Positions 36,203-48,369 of a stretch of DNA of 64,000 nucleotides are shown one piece after another. Positions within the stretch are counted from its first letter, which is position 1. Every line of letters starts with the position of its first letter. The position numbers and the translations under genes were made by a program. The notes under the pieces were generated by a model. That model saw only the letters and a list, made by a program, of their open reading frames with translations, was not told the DNA's origin and did not search any database. Origin of the DNA: Megalonaias nervosa (Eukaryota; Mollusca; Bivalvia; Unionida; Unionidae); assembly GCA_016617855.1 (NCBI GenBank), contig JAECUM010016699.1:18550-82549 (forward strand). Reading direction: 5' to 3'.

Positions 36203-36339
36203 ATATGAATTTTGGCTAAAATATTTCAGAAAATTGTTTTTTGAAATTTAAATTCCCCTTGTTTTCAGAATTTTGTAAATCTCAAGTATTATTTCACGTT
36301 TTGTTTGAAATCTTTACTGAAATCAACAGGCTTTTAACA

Positions 36340-36881
36340 ATGCCATCAAAAGTGGAGATCTTTCTTTCAAATCCTACGCAGGAGCAGATGGATTGTTTCA
36401 AAAAAGATGAATTGCTTGAACTTGCCAGAAAATATGATCTTTCTGAGGCAAAAGCTTCTTTAACGAAGCAAGATATAAAAAAAAACAGTTTGGTTTAGTA
36501 TTTGGTAGAAAAGAGTGTTTTGGATAAATGTGTTTAGGTTTCGATCCGTAAGTCTGTATCAGACTCTGACATAAAAGTAAAGGAATAAAAATTAAAATAC
36601 AAGATGGAATTAGAGTTAAGAAAGCTGGAACTTCAGAAAGAATAAAAACAAATGAAAATGCAGTTAGATAAGGAAGAATGAGAGAGAAAGTCAAATGCAG
36701 TTGCAGAAAGAAAAAATACAGTTACCGAAAGAAGAAAAACAAATGCTATTGGAGAAAGAGGAGAGAGAGAGAGAAACAAATGCATTTACAATTTGAGAAA
36801 GAGGAGAGAGAGAATGCATTTACAATTTGAGAAAGAGGAGAGAGAGAGACCAGAAGAAGAGAAACAAATGCATTAGAAAAT

Positions 36882-36945
<64 letters not shown>

Positions 36946-37770
36946 GCAAAGAGAGAAGGAAGAGAGGGAATATTAATTTAGAATAACAGAAATAGAGCTA
37001 GCAAGTGACATGCACGTTCCCACTTCACATACAAATTCAAGTTTTGATCTTACTAAGAATATTAGGTTAGTGCCCCCTTTCAGAGAAAAAGAAGAAGACA
37101 AATATTTTCCTCGTTTTGAAAAAGTTGCTGAAAATTTGAAATGGCCAAGGGAGTATTGGACTCAATTATTACAATGTGTACTTATTGGTAAAGCTAGTGA
37201 TATTTACCATTCACTGCCAGTTCAGCAAAGTGCTTACTGTGATCTGGTTAAGGAATGCATCTTAAACGGTTATGAGTTTGTCCCTGAGGCTTATCAGCAA
37301 AAATTCAGGAATTATAAAATAGAAGCTGGACAAATTCATGTCGAATTTGCAAGAGAGAATGAGTAGTTATTTGATAGATGGTGCTTAGCCCAAAAAGTTG
37401 ATCAAGATTATGAAATTCTCAAACAACTTGTATTACTTGAAGAGTTCAAGAACTCTGTCCATAGTGACATTAAGACTTATCTTGACGAGCATAAGATCGA
37501 AATCTTGGAAAATGCTGCTCGTGCAGCTGACGAGCATTTCTTAACTCATAAAGTTCCTTTTGTAGGCAAGTCTTCCACTCAGGAGTCTTCTGGTAAGAAG
37601 GTATTTCAGTCTAATACGATCCCTTCATAACTCAATCTGGCACAACTTTTAAAAATCAAGCTTCTGATAGCTTGATCAAAGATCCTTGTCTCTTTCTACG
37701 TGTACCTAATGCAAGAAGAAAGGACACTTTATTCCTGATTGCTTCAAATTGAAAAATAAGCATCGGAATC
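36340..37770 (+). pseudogene. Gag of Gmr1-like copy 2
   Basis: Starts MPSKVEIFLSNPTQEQMDCF at 36340. The Lys/Glu coiled coil that follows has degenerated into purine repeats, including a (GA)n tract at 36885-36939. The SCAN-like block is intact at 37064-37366 (LKWPREYWTQLLQCVLIGKA and LNGYEFVPEAYQQKFRNYK). The CCHC knuckle near 37700 reads C, T, stop, C, then KKKGHFIPDC: the spacing CX2CX4HX4C is kept but a Tyr codon has become TAA. Inactive. Confidence 0.8.
36885..36939. repeat. (GA)n microsatellite within decayed gag
   Basis: About 27 GA units grown out of the Glu/Arg-coding coiled coil. Confidence 0.95.
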
Positions 37771-37870
37771 AAGACAGACCTATCGCAAATGCTCTTATTT
37801 CTAAGAGGTCAAGGTCACGGTCATGTGTTGAAAGCAATCTGACTTTATTACGGAGAATTATGAACCATTC

Positions 37871-38212
37871 ATGTTGAAGGGTTCCATATCACTCTTGGGT
37901 GATATGGCCAATCCCATCTCTATTAAAATTTTAAGGGACACAGGAGCTTCTCAGAGTCTTTTATTATCAGATACTTTACTTTTTTCTGAGACGTCTTCTT
38001 CTAATGAGAGTGTTCTTATTCAGGGATTAGAGTGCGGCTTTGTTAATGTTCCTCTCCATTCTGTAAATTTGTCATCAGACGTAGTCTCAGCACCCGTGAC
38101 AGTCGGAATAGGGCATTCTTTACCCGTTCAGGGCATTCATTTATTACTAGGCAACTACCTAGCTGGAGATAAAGTTGTAGTTAATCAACTTGTAACTGAC
38201 AAACCTTGTTAG
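37871..38212 (+). pseudogene. Aspartic protease of Gmr1-like copy 2
   Basis: Open frame of 113 residues with KILRDTGASQSLLLSDTLLF, the retropepsin DTGAS active site, then GIHLLLGNYLAGDKVVVNQL. It matches copy 1 closely. The frame itself is intact; the polyprotein around it is not. Confidence 0.85.
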
Positions 38213-38599
38213 GATCAGAAAGTCGATCCTATTGAAAAAGAATTCCCTGATTTATATCCAGCTTGTGCAGTTACTACAGCTGTGACAAAGAAGGCTCTTG
38301 AGAATGATTTTGATAAGGAAAATATTCCTTTAGCTGGCACATGTATTGGTCAGGCTTTTGATGAGGTCACCTTTCACAGCTTATTTGGATCAATCAAAAG
38401 GTATTGATCACAATAATGCTCTTTTAACTACTCATTTTCTTTATTCTAATCAGGGTGACAAACGACAATCACTTGTCGTCGAACAGGAAGATCTCCTGTC
38501 TGTTTCAGGGGGCCATTAGTGAAACTGAAGCCACTGAAGTACCTGTCTGTTATTTCATTAAAAATGGAATTCTTATGAGAAAATGGAGACATCCCGAGG

Positions 38600-39310
38600 T
38601 ACCTCCTGGTGACGAGTGGTCAGTGAACTAGTTCCAAAATCTTACAGACGGGAAATGCTTAGTCTGGCCATTGAAACTCCTCTGGCTGGTCATTTAGGGA
38701 TTAATAAGACTGATCACAAGATCTTGACTCAATTCTATTGGCCAAAAATCAAAAGTGATGTTTGTAAATACTGCAGTTCTTGTCACACTTGCCAATGGTA
38801 GGAAACCCAATCAGAAGATACCTAAGGCTCATCTGCAACCTGTTCCTGCATTTGATGAACCATTTAGCAGAATAATGGGTAGATTGTGTTGGTCCCTTAC
38901 CTAAGATCAAGTCAGGCAACTAATACTTGTTGACCTTTATGTGTGCGTCAACAAGATTGCCAGAGGCAATTCCTTTGAGGAATATTAAAACAACAACCAT
39001 AGTAAAAGCTTTGATAAAGGTTTTTACTAAATTTGGCCTCCCCAAATCTGTCCAATCTGATCACGGGTCAAAATTTAGGTCTGGAATTTTCCAGCTAATT
39101 ATGCTTGAATCTGGCATCCAGCAATTCAAGTCAAAAGTGAAATTATGTTTCGACAGAACTTCAATCGAGAGAACTTTTGAGAGCAGTAATAGAGTTCTGT
39201 CTCTCTTGCTCATTCTTCAAAATTTTCTTCAGATTAGATATTACGGCCCTTACAAAGTTAAGAAGAAAATGAACGAGTTGAATTATAATAATAGTACTCC
39301 TGGGATCTAA
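38600..39310 (+). pseudogene. Integrase of Gmr1-like copy 2, internally deleted
   Basis: Zinc-binding HHCC block in GHLGINKTDHKI and YCSSCHTCQ (38616-38801). The first catalytic Asp lies in a VDCVGPLPK context at 38882, reached by a frame change. The second is in SDHGSKFRSG at 39058. The third catalytic residue (Glu) is missing: sequence jumps from FKSK to the C-terminal YYGPYKVKKK module near 39240. It would insert the cDNA; this copy cannot. Confidence 0.85.
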
Positions 39311-39411
39311 ATAAAGTAAAGGAGTACCAGTATATTGAGAGAGATAGCCAGATTAATAATGCAATTAATTTAGCTGTACCTGTCCCAGTTCCTGAGGAAT
39401 TTAGTGAAGGA

Positions 39412-39741
39412 ATGCAATCGGACTCAATTGATTTTGGAGTGACAAATCTTTGGAATTCAGAAATTATGAATAATCTGGACCAGAAACTGTCACATTTGCA
39501 GAATGACCGAAAGGGCAAAGGAAATTTCGGCATTCGTGACTCCAAACGGACTTTTCAATATGAAGTGATGCGGTTTGTGCTGAAGGGTTCCCCAAGTACT
39601 TTTCAACGTTTAATGAATATGATTATCTCTGGTCTAGATAATTGTAATGCTTACATCGATGATGTCATCATCTACAACAACACCTGGAAAGAACATTTAG
39701 CAACAATTCGGAAATTCTTTGACAGACTCACTGTTGTATAA
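39412..39741 (+). pseudogene. Reverse transcriptase fragment of Gmr1-like copy 2
   Basis: Open frame of 109 residues. The first third is the INT-RT linker, then the RT palm from FQYEVMRFVLKGSPSTFQRL to NAYIDDVIIYNNTWKEHL, with catalytic YIDD. RT motif A and the fingers are deleted. The gene lies downstream of integrase. Confidence 0.85.
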
Positions 39742-40050
39742 AAATGTCCTCTGTGTTGAAAGATTGTGTCCTTTTTATGCAGATATAGAACATGAGTTTC
39801 ACTTTGCTGTTAAATGTCCCTGATATGGTCATTTGAGAAAGGCATAGGTACCTTTATACGTTTTTTATAATGCAAATAACATCAAGTTTTATATCCAGAG
39901 AATCAATAATAATATCCTCCTTACTTTTGCTGTTTACCTCGCAAAATCTTTAAAAGTGAAATTCATTGTGTTAATCATTATGTTTTGTGGTTGTACCATA
40001 TTTCAATACATGCATGTAATTTGGGCCGATGGCGTATGTTACAAATAAAG

Positions 40051-40096
<46 letters not shown>
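39742..40096 (+). mobile_element. LINE 3' end with zinc-finger tail and (ATT)n
   Basis: The sequence CPFYADIEHEFHFAVKCP with a Cys/His pattern is the C-terminal zinc ribbon-like tail common after LINE reverse transcriptases, followed by KSLK and an (ATT)n tract at 40055-40096. It abuts the truncated Gmr1-like RT, so it is a 5'-truncated insertion. Confidence 0.65.
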
Positions 40097-40097
<1 letters not shown>

Positions 40098-40732
40098 ATA
40101 CATGATAGTCATACCGCCAGCCTAAATAATACACTCACTTTTTATAAAATTATAAAATTTCAAAGTTATTTAATCATAAATGATAACAATCAATTCAATA
40201 AATTAATATTTGGTAAGTGGAATTATTCCAAATATTGTCAAATGTTTACATATTTCTTGTTATTTATGTTTTATAGAAAATGTAATAACATTTTTATATC
40301 GATAGCGACTATATTTGCCTTAAAAAGATTAGTAAAATTGCTGATAAGAAAACAGGTTAGGAAAGTCAGGAAAATGATATATTTGCAGAACGACGAAAAT
40401 AAGCATATATAGATAAATAAACAGGGTAAAAAACAGAAAGATATCTATAAATTAGCAACTAAGTGAACTTGCTAATAATAATGGTAATAATAATAACAAC
40501 AACAAACTATAACATATAAATAAATGGAATATCTTGTCCATTTCGAAACCTATTGCCAATTTACTTCTACCATGGAAAATGGTCATCAGTTAAATCTTGA
40601 GCAATCATTAATAGATTTATGTTCAGTTGAAAAATCACAATAGTATGTTTTCTTTTAAAATTTGTCATATATAAATGACCATATTTTTAATGACCGAAAT
40701 GCAACACTACATTTCAGGCATAATGTATTCTT

Positions 40733-40763
<31 letters not shown>

Positions 40764-41940
40764 TTATTATTATTATTATTATTATTATTGTTGTTGTTGT
40801 TAAGTAGTGGTGTTTGTATTAGAAGTAGCACTAGTAGTAGTGGTGGTGATTGCTTATGTTGATGTTGTAGCCGTAGTACATGAAGCAGCGACATAAGTAT
40901 TGGTTGTACAAATTGCTGCAGGTGCAACAATAAATCATCTGCAGACGTAAATGTAGCTGCAACAGAAACAGTTGGTAGTGGTAGTTGTAGCGTGATTTTG
41001 AAATATTCATTGAAGAGAATGGATTCCCTGGAATCCACCACAATAAAGCTCCATGTAATTATAATTAATCGGTGTATCAAAGCCATATTTTCATAAGACT
41101 GACCGCATTGGAGGTTCTATTAATGCCCCGTGTCCAGATGAGTCCTGTATACTAATCAGATGTAAGATCGCCAGTGGTACCAATATTGAAGAGACCATGG
41201 TAGACAAAATTTGTCAACGATTCCAAGATCCAGTAATATCAATCGCCTTGTCCATGAAATCAATCCAACGGTAGATACTAAAATTTCAGTTTGATTGTTG
41301 CTGCACGGCAGTTGTCTCTTGTGTAGTTATGTATATCGCATTTGCGAAGTATCTAGTCAACTGAAAAGGTATTTAATCGTTTTGGCTGGCTACTATTTCC
41401 TCGATGCCTTATTTTGCCAGATTTTGAGCTTTTCCAATTAAAAACCTTTATGTATAGGTGGAGGCCTGGGTATCATTATTCGCTAGTCACTCAACTAGTA
41501 AAATAAATTTAAAAATACGTTGTATATTTGTATCTCCGTGACCAAGTTACGTCAAGAAAGCACTTATTCAGGATATCGCTACGCTGTCAAAACATTTGGT
41601 TGTATCTTCAAAGTGTTCGGCTGGGGTCATGCACGTAAGAGTTACCTTGTGGAAAGAACTTAAGGGTCATTAAGTGCCCACAATGACGGAAAAACGCTGA
41701 TTGATGAAGAATTAATAACTATTCATCAAAATAATCGGTGAGTATATGGATGAACGTGTCATCTGAACTTGAATATTTATTTTTACTTCTAATTTAAACA
41801 ACGCACATACATTGCTAAATAAATTAATCTTTTCTTCCAGTTCTTTTTTTGTTCAGTTAATCTTTGCATTCTGTAATATATTTAGTAGTGTTGGTTGTAG
41901 ATTTACTGTTGTCGATTTATGGCTGATATATCGTGCAACA
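40097..41940. other. AT-rich spacer with a triplet microsatellite
   Basis: A (TTC)n(TTA)n(TTG)n compound tract lies at 40731-40802. Long frames across it are repeat translations. No gene recognised elsewhere in the stretch. Confidence 0.5.
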
Positions 41941-41944
41941 TATG

Positions 41945-42076
41945 TAAATAGTATATCTCACATTAGAAGGTCCCATGTGTGTAGCGTATCTCACATTATG
42001 GGGTCCAATGTATGTAAAAAGTGTCTCACATTAGGCGATCCAATGTATGTAAAAGGCGTATCTCACAATAGGAGGT

Positions 42077-42160
<84 letters not shown>

Positions 42161-42287
42161 GAATCTCACATTATAAGGTCCAATATATGAAAAAGATTAC
42201 CTCACATTAGGCGGTCCAATATTTGCAAATAGCGCACCTCGCATTAGAAGGTCCAATGTTTGTAAAAAGCGTATCTCACATTAAGAG
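41945..42287 (+). repeat. Minisatellite of about 36-bp units with an internal (TA)n
   Basis: About eight degenerate units of GCGTATCTCACATTAGAAGG then TCCAATGTATGTAAAA. A (TA)n tract of about 78 bp (42080-42157) has expanded inside the AATATATG part of one unit. The plus frame 41812-42162 is a translation of this repeat. Confidence 0.9.
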
Positions 42288-42639
42288 GATTTATTCTTCG
42301 CTTGTGTAGCTGAATATTCGTCCGCGAAACATTTATTAATTATTGGTCTCACATCAGAAAGAGTGAGACTAGGGTGTTCCGATTGCGGTGTAAGAGAGAG
42401 ACGATGGTGTTCTGATTGGAGTGTAAGGTTCAGCTTTGGCACATCCGAAGTTCTGTTCATAATCAGCATTTTAATGTAATCAGCTCAAATCTGAATACTT
42501 CTAGACAAACAAATTTCAAATCTGTGTCACAGATATTATGCGTATGTATACAAGGAAAGTGATTGCTTTCATGAGATAAGCTACAAGAGATACAATATTT
42601 GTGTAACATTTGACTGACACATTTATTCGTGAGGTTTTT

Positions 42640-45481
42640 GCTGAGGTCACGTTTGCTCCTAGTATTGATCAATCAAAACATAAAAAACTTGAGACCATCT
42701 GGGTACCCGGTGGTGACAAGTGATCAGTGAGCTATCAAATTGTTGTACCTAAGTTATATCGACTGGAAATCATTAGTCTCGCCTATGAAATTATCTTAGC
42801 TGATCTTTTAGGAATCAGTAGGACTTATCACAAGAGCATGAATAATTTTTTATTCACGGAAAATTAAGTGATGTTTATAAATATTGTTGATCTTGTCAGA
42901 CTTGTGAAACGGTAGGAAAACCCAGTCCGAAGATAAACAAAGCTCATATGCAACCTAATCCTGTAGCTGATCGACAATTTAGAAGAATAATGGAAGGCTG
43001 TGTCATTCCCTTACCTAAGACCAAGTTAGGCAGACAATGCTTGTTGACCATACGATTTTAAGAGACAATTCGTCCGAGGAATATTGAGACTAAACCCATA
43101 ATAACATATTTGATTAAGTTCTTTTTTTTAACCTTTCGACCTTCCGAAAACTGATTAAGGTTCACATTTTATGGCTGGAATTTTCCAGCAAGTTAGGCAT
43201 GAATTAGGCTTCTAACAGTTTAAATCATCCGCCTATTACCCTGAACGTCAAGGGGCTTTGGAAATATTTCATCAAATTCTAAAGAATATGATTCGGTCAC
43301 AATCCTTTGACACAGGAAAAGTTTGGGTTTTTCTGTTGTTTGCTGTAAAGGAATCAAATCAAGAATCCTTAGGTTTTAGTCCGTTTGAGCTAGTTGCTGG
43401 ACGTACTGTCCTTGGACCAATTTAGTTATTTAAAGAAAAACTTATTTCAACCAAAGATTCAGAGATTAATCATCTTGACTATGTCTTTGATTCGAAACAA
43501 AAGTTGTCGAAGGCTTGTAAAGTAGCAAGAATAGTTTTCACTCTCTTCAGACAAAAATGAAAATTAAGGTATGAGAAAACTAAAAAGTAAGGAAGTTTTC
43601 GGTCTGATGATAGAGTTGCGGCTCTCCTGCTCATATCTCTAAATCCTCTTGACGCTAAGCATTATGATCTTTATACAATTGAAAAGAAAGTCAGTGACTT
43701 AACTACATCAATAACACTCCTGGGAGGAGGAAACATAAGCAACATTGTTATATAAATGTGCTAAAGGAGTATGTTGATAGAGATAGCCCTGTCAATAATT
43801 CAATCAATTAAGTTGTACCTATTCCAGACAGTGAGGATTTTAACGATTGTATGTATTGGTAATACATCGATGGCTGCATTAACAAAATTGGAAATGCAAA
43901 AAATGTCACAAAGTTTTACCTTTTGAAATTATTTTGCCAAATTCCTCTCACATGCTGAGAAAAAGAAATGTCAGCATTTGCCAGTTGGACTTTTATCAAT
44001 ATAAAGTGATGGTGTTTGGTAGGAAATATTTTCCGTCAATATTCCAGCTTTAAATGACTATGATATCATCTGGTTGATATAAATATGACGCATACATCGA
44101 CGATGTCATCATCTACAACAATATATGGAAAGATCACTTGGAAACCATTCGGAAATGATCTGATCGACTCAGTGATGAAAATTAGACAATTAATTTAGGT
44201 AACAGTGAGCTTTGTTGTCCTTGTGTTACACCTTTTTGACATATTCGAGAACACGGTCAAATTAAACCCGCAGAGGTTAAGGTCAAGGCTATCTCTGAAT
44301 TCCCTGTGCCGATTCGATTTTGGGATATAGCTGGTTATTATTGGAAATTTGTACCGATGCTTCCATAACTGCTGAACCACTGACAATTTTGTTGAGTAAG
44401 AACTCTAAGTATAATTGGTCTTAAAATGTCAGGAGGCTTTTAATAAATTAAAGGCTATACTTAAATGTGCACCAGTTTTTTCAGCTCCAAATTTCAGCCA
44501 ATCAGTTAAAATGTCTGTTGATAAATGTAATGTCGAAGTTGTGGAGTATTGATTCAAGAAGACAAAATGGTGAGGATCATCCAGTGTGCTATCTTTTCTA
44601 AAAATTAAACAAGCAGTTGATAAATTATTCCACTATCGAAAATGGCTTTGATATTGGCTTTGGAACACTTTGAGGTGTATGTTAGTTCAGCTCCTTCTCC
44701 GATTATTATTTAGTGATAACAACCTCCTAACTTTCATTAGCAAAATGAAAAGCAAAACTCGGAGATTGTTGTTGGTGAGTTTTCATGTTGCTCGAATACA
44801 ACAATGATTTTAGGCACATCAAGGTAAAAGATAATATGATTACAGATGCACTTTCACGTCTATAGAAGTCCTATATTGCTCAATTTTGTATATATTTTGT
44901 ATCATTCATAAGACAAGTTTTTATGCAATTTTAATTTTATGTATAGTAGATTAATATGTAAACGAAAGCTTAATTGTATAAATCTTTATTTTTCTTATGA
45001 GAGAAATGTTATGTATATCTAAGCTGAGTGTTTAACTTGCAAGAGCAAGTAATTAAAGATTGTAAAGGTGATTTGTAAGCATTATGTTACATAGCGAACG
45101 TTTGTCCATGATAATAGATTATATTTTAAGATAATATCAATTATAAACAACATGTTTACTTGCATCTGAGTTAGAACATTGGTTTTCCAATGGAAGTTCT
45201 ATAGTATATCTGATTTTGTCAGGTTTTTTTGGCTGCTAAAATTTAAGTAAACAGACCTGGCCTGGTTTACGAATTTATTTGATAGAAATTTCCATTGAAA
45301 ATGAAAATGACATAAATCCTGGTCCTCTCATTGTGTCTTGCTTTTTATACAAGGTTGTTTACATCCATTTAAATTTTCACTTTGTATTATAGGGAAATAA
45401 ATTATTTTTTTAAAATTTCGCTGAACTTCTTGGGTTTTATTATTTTTCTATTCTTTAGTTTAAGACCATAGAGTCGTAACA
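42640..45481 (+). mobile_element. Gmr1-like Ty3/Gypsy retrotransposon, copy 3 (INT-RT-RNase H-3' LTR)
   Basis: 5'-truncated and riddled with stops, but readable in order: integrase zinc-finger surroundings (42700-42920), KTKLGRQCLLTI at 43019, GALEIFHQILKNMI with the third catalytic Glu at 43255, C-terminal module (DDRVAALLLISLNPLDAKHY) at 43610, RT end DAYIDDVIIYNNIWKDHLET at 44090, RNase H pieces near 44280-44660 (GVLIQEDKMVRIIQCAIFS), then a chromatin-side motif region and the 3' LTR. It confirms integrase ahead of RT independently of copy 2. Confidence 0.8.
45007..45481 (+). repeat. 3' LTR of Gmr1-like copy 3 (475 bp)
   Basis: Begins TGTTATGTATATC after a purine-rich GAGAGAAA (polypurine tract) and ends GAGTCGTAACA. 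Contains AGGGAAATAAATTATTTTTT near 45393, matching the other LTRs. Shorter than copy 1 by internal deletion. Confidence 0.7.
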
Positions 45482-45518
45482 AACGTATATGCAAGCTACC
45501 ATAATTATCGTATATGCC

Positions 45519-45521
<3 letters not shown>

Positions 45522-45567
<46 letters not shown>
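45522..45567. repeat. (GA)n microsatellite
   Basis: About 23 GA units. Confidence 0.95.
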
Positions 45568-45569
<2 letters not shown>

Positions 45570-45570
<1 letters not shown>

Positions 45571-46885
45571 TTAGTTTTCAAACTTTCAATTTGCCGTTGG
45601 GATATGTACAAAAGATCCAGTTTACTAGATGCTCGTCTCTAAACTGACATCATTTTGATTCCTCAGAAAGAAAAATCAATAATCGTTTTAGTAATGCCGT
45701 AAATTTGTATATGAGATTGCAAAGAAGCTACCTAAAGATGTCTCAGCCACCACACTTCATCCACACCCAGTCCACCACACTCCCAGAAAATTTCCAAAGA
45801 ACATTGAACCACTCAACTCCTGAACATGTTTTGACGTCTTATGGAGGGATCTTGGAAATGTCACAAGTTATTTGTTTTGTCTATTCGTTTGTTGGTGTTT
45901 GTTGGTGTGACATATGAAGGTTACATCATATGAGGCAAGTAATGTGCCTTGACCACGTGATACTCTGTGGCAGCCGACCCGGGTTAATCTGATGGTAGGA
46001 TATGAGTTCCATAAGAATAATACTAGGTGAAATTTTGGACACGGAAATGACATCTAGCAGTGCACATTCAATAAGGTGAGCTAGTGTTTGGAAAGAAAAG
46101 TGATGCATTGAGGCTGGGACAAAATTATTATCCAATTTAGTAGCCCACGAGACGGATTAACTGGATAATGCGCGTGCCCTGATTTCAATCTGGTTTGCAT
46201 TACTGGTCATTTATATTTTGTAAGCTCCGCCCCTTTTGCTGATGTCATTATGCACTCATCTACCGATCAGTTGAACCTTTGGCGCGTAATCATACATAAT
46301 GACGTCTGACTACATTCGCACTGTCACTCTGAAATAAATTAGTTGACCTAATTTTCAGGAAGATGTATCCATGCAACATACATGTAGTTGTAATCAAAAA
46401 CTGGCATGTCTGAACGGAAAAGGAACGTGAACGTACATATGACCATGAAAATTTGTATATTGTTCATATATCTTTCTCAAATTATTTATTTCCTATGTAT
46501 AGTACGTTGCTTGGTTTGATTGCCCAATCGGGGTCAGCTAAAATTGAACTTCATTTTGTGGAATATTATTTATACATATACATTTGTGGATTTTTATACG
46601 GTAAACGTAAGCACAGAAGTATTTTTATCATAGAACTACCGATAGTTCTATCTTTTATAGAAATTTTTCTAATCAGATTATTCAATCTAAATTTCAAATG
46701 CACTTTCACACACCCCTTTTCTATTATGCATCCAATGGACCATGTTATTTTTCACTGCTACTCTTTCCAATTCGCAAACTATGATTTCATATGGAAGCTT
46801 ACAATAAAGAAAATATTTGGACGAAAGTATTATCTTAAAATGAGGTTTTAAACAATTGTATTTTCTCTTCATTGCCTTTGTTTAA
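45570..46885. other. Spacer, no gene recognised
   Basis: The plus frame 46453-46851 (132 residues) is rich in Phe, Ile and Tyr as expected for chance frames in AT-rich DNA and has no domain. Confidence 0.45.
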
Positions 46886-46886
46886 T

Positions 46887-46889
<3 letters not shown>

Positions 46890-46938
<49 letters not shown>
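46890..46938. repeat. (TC)n microsatellite
   Basis: About 24 TC units. Confidence 0.95.
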
Positions 46939-46943
<5 letters not shown>

Positions 46944-46965
46944 ATTCATTGTGATCAATTTCAAT

Positions 46966-47338
46966 TGTTAACAGTCTAATGTAATAATTTCCTTTTCCGA
47001 TATGAAATGTGTGCATTAAAATTTATTCTGCTCGATGTATTACTTTAGGATTTATTTCGTCTCCGTCAGTACTTATTGTCGCCAAGGACGTATGCACGCA
47101 CGTGTCCACAGTGTCGATTGACCTGTGCGAGGTGAAAGAGTGCTTGTATTGTCACATTTAACTGGCGAAAGGGTTGGAGCTTTAGTGTCTCCTAAGTTGC
47201 AAAACATGGAAGCTCCAGTACGGCTTTGGCCTTCGCCTACAAAGTTATTTCGAGAAAAACGTTTTAAAAGCAGTTTCAACCTCAATAAATGTCAGCAGCC
47301 CATACTACGACTCTATCTTACCTGGTGCTATCGTAACA
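46966..47338 (+). repeat. Possible solo LTR of another family
   Basis: Starts TGTTAACAGTC and ends ATCGTAACA, contains AATAAA at 47284 about 50 bp before the end. No target-site duplication is visible and there is no second copy here to compare with, so this is a guess from termini and layout. Confidence 0.2.
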
Positions 47339-47649
47339 AATAGTGTCCTTTTATTAGTATACTTCTTCTAAACGTTTACATTGATTTGATGTAAATCACT
47401 CCTATGAGCAATATCTGAGTCTATGTTCCAATCGTATTATAACCCATTCTGATCAAAATTCATTACGGATAGAGTGACTGAGTTAGATTTTTTCTCCTAC
47501 AAAAGTTTCAATATAAACCTCCAATATTTTAATATCTTGGGCTTTGCAAATACCATGAATTGTTTTTTGAAATGATAGTCTTATGTTAATTCAGAAGGCC
47601 TGTAAATTTTCCTTCGAAAGAAGGATTACGTTTCTTTATTTTCTTTTGA

Positions 47650-48365
<716 letters not shown>

Positions 48366-48369
48366 TTCC

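Larger units (their letters stand above)
35282..39741 (+). mobile_element. Gmr1-like Ty3/Gypsy retrotransposon, copy 2 (LTR-gag-PR-INT-RT)
   Basis: Plus-strand element in the order LTR, primer site, gag, protease, integrase, reverse transcriptase. Integrase precedes reverse transcriptase, the diagnostic order of the Gmr1 group; other Ty3/Gypsy elements have it after RNase H. Internal deletions removed the integrase Glu region and the first half of the RT. A LINE 3' end replaces everything beyond 39741. Confidence 0.85.

Noticed and set aside
40655..41086. 143-residue minus-strand frame
   Set aside because: Includes a poly-Asn/poly-Lys translation of the triplet microsatellite; the rest lacks any motif.
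41812..42162. 116-residue plus-strand frame
   Set aside because: Its second half is (TA)n and its first half is the 36-bp minisatellite; no domain.
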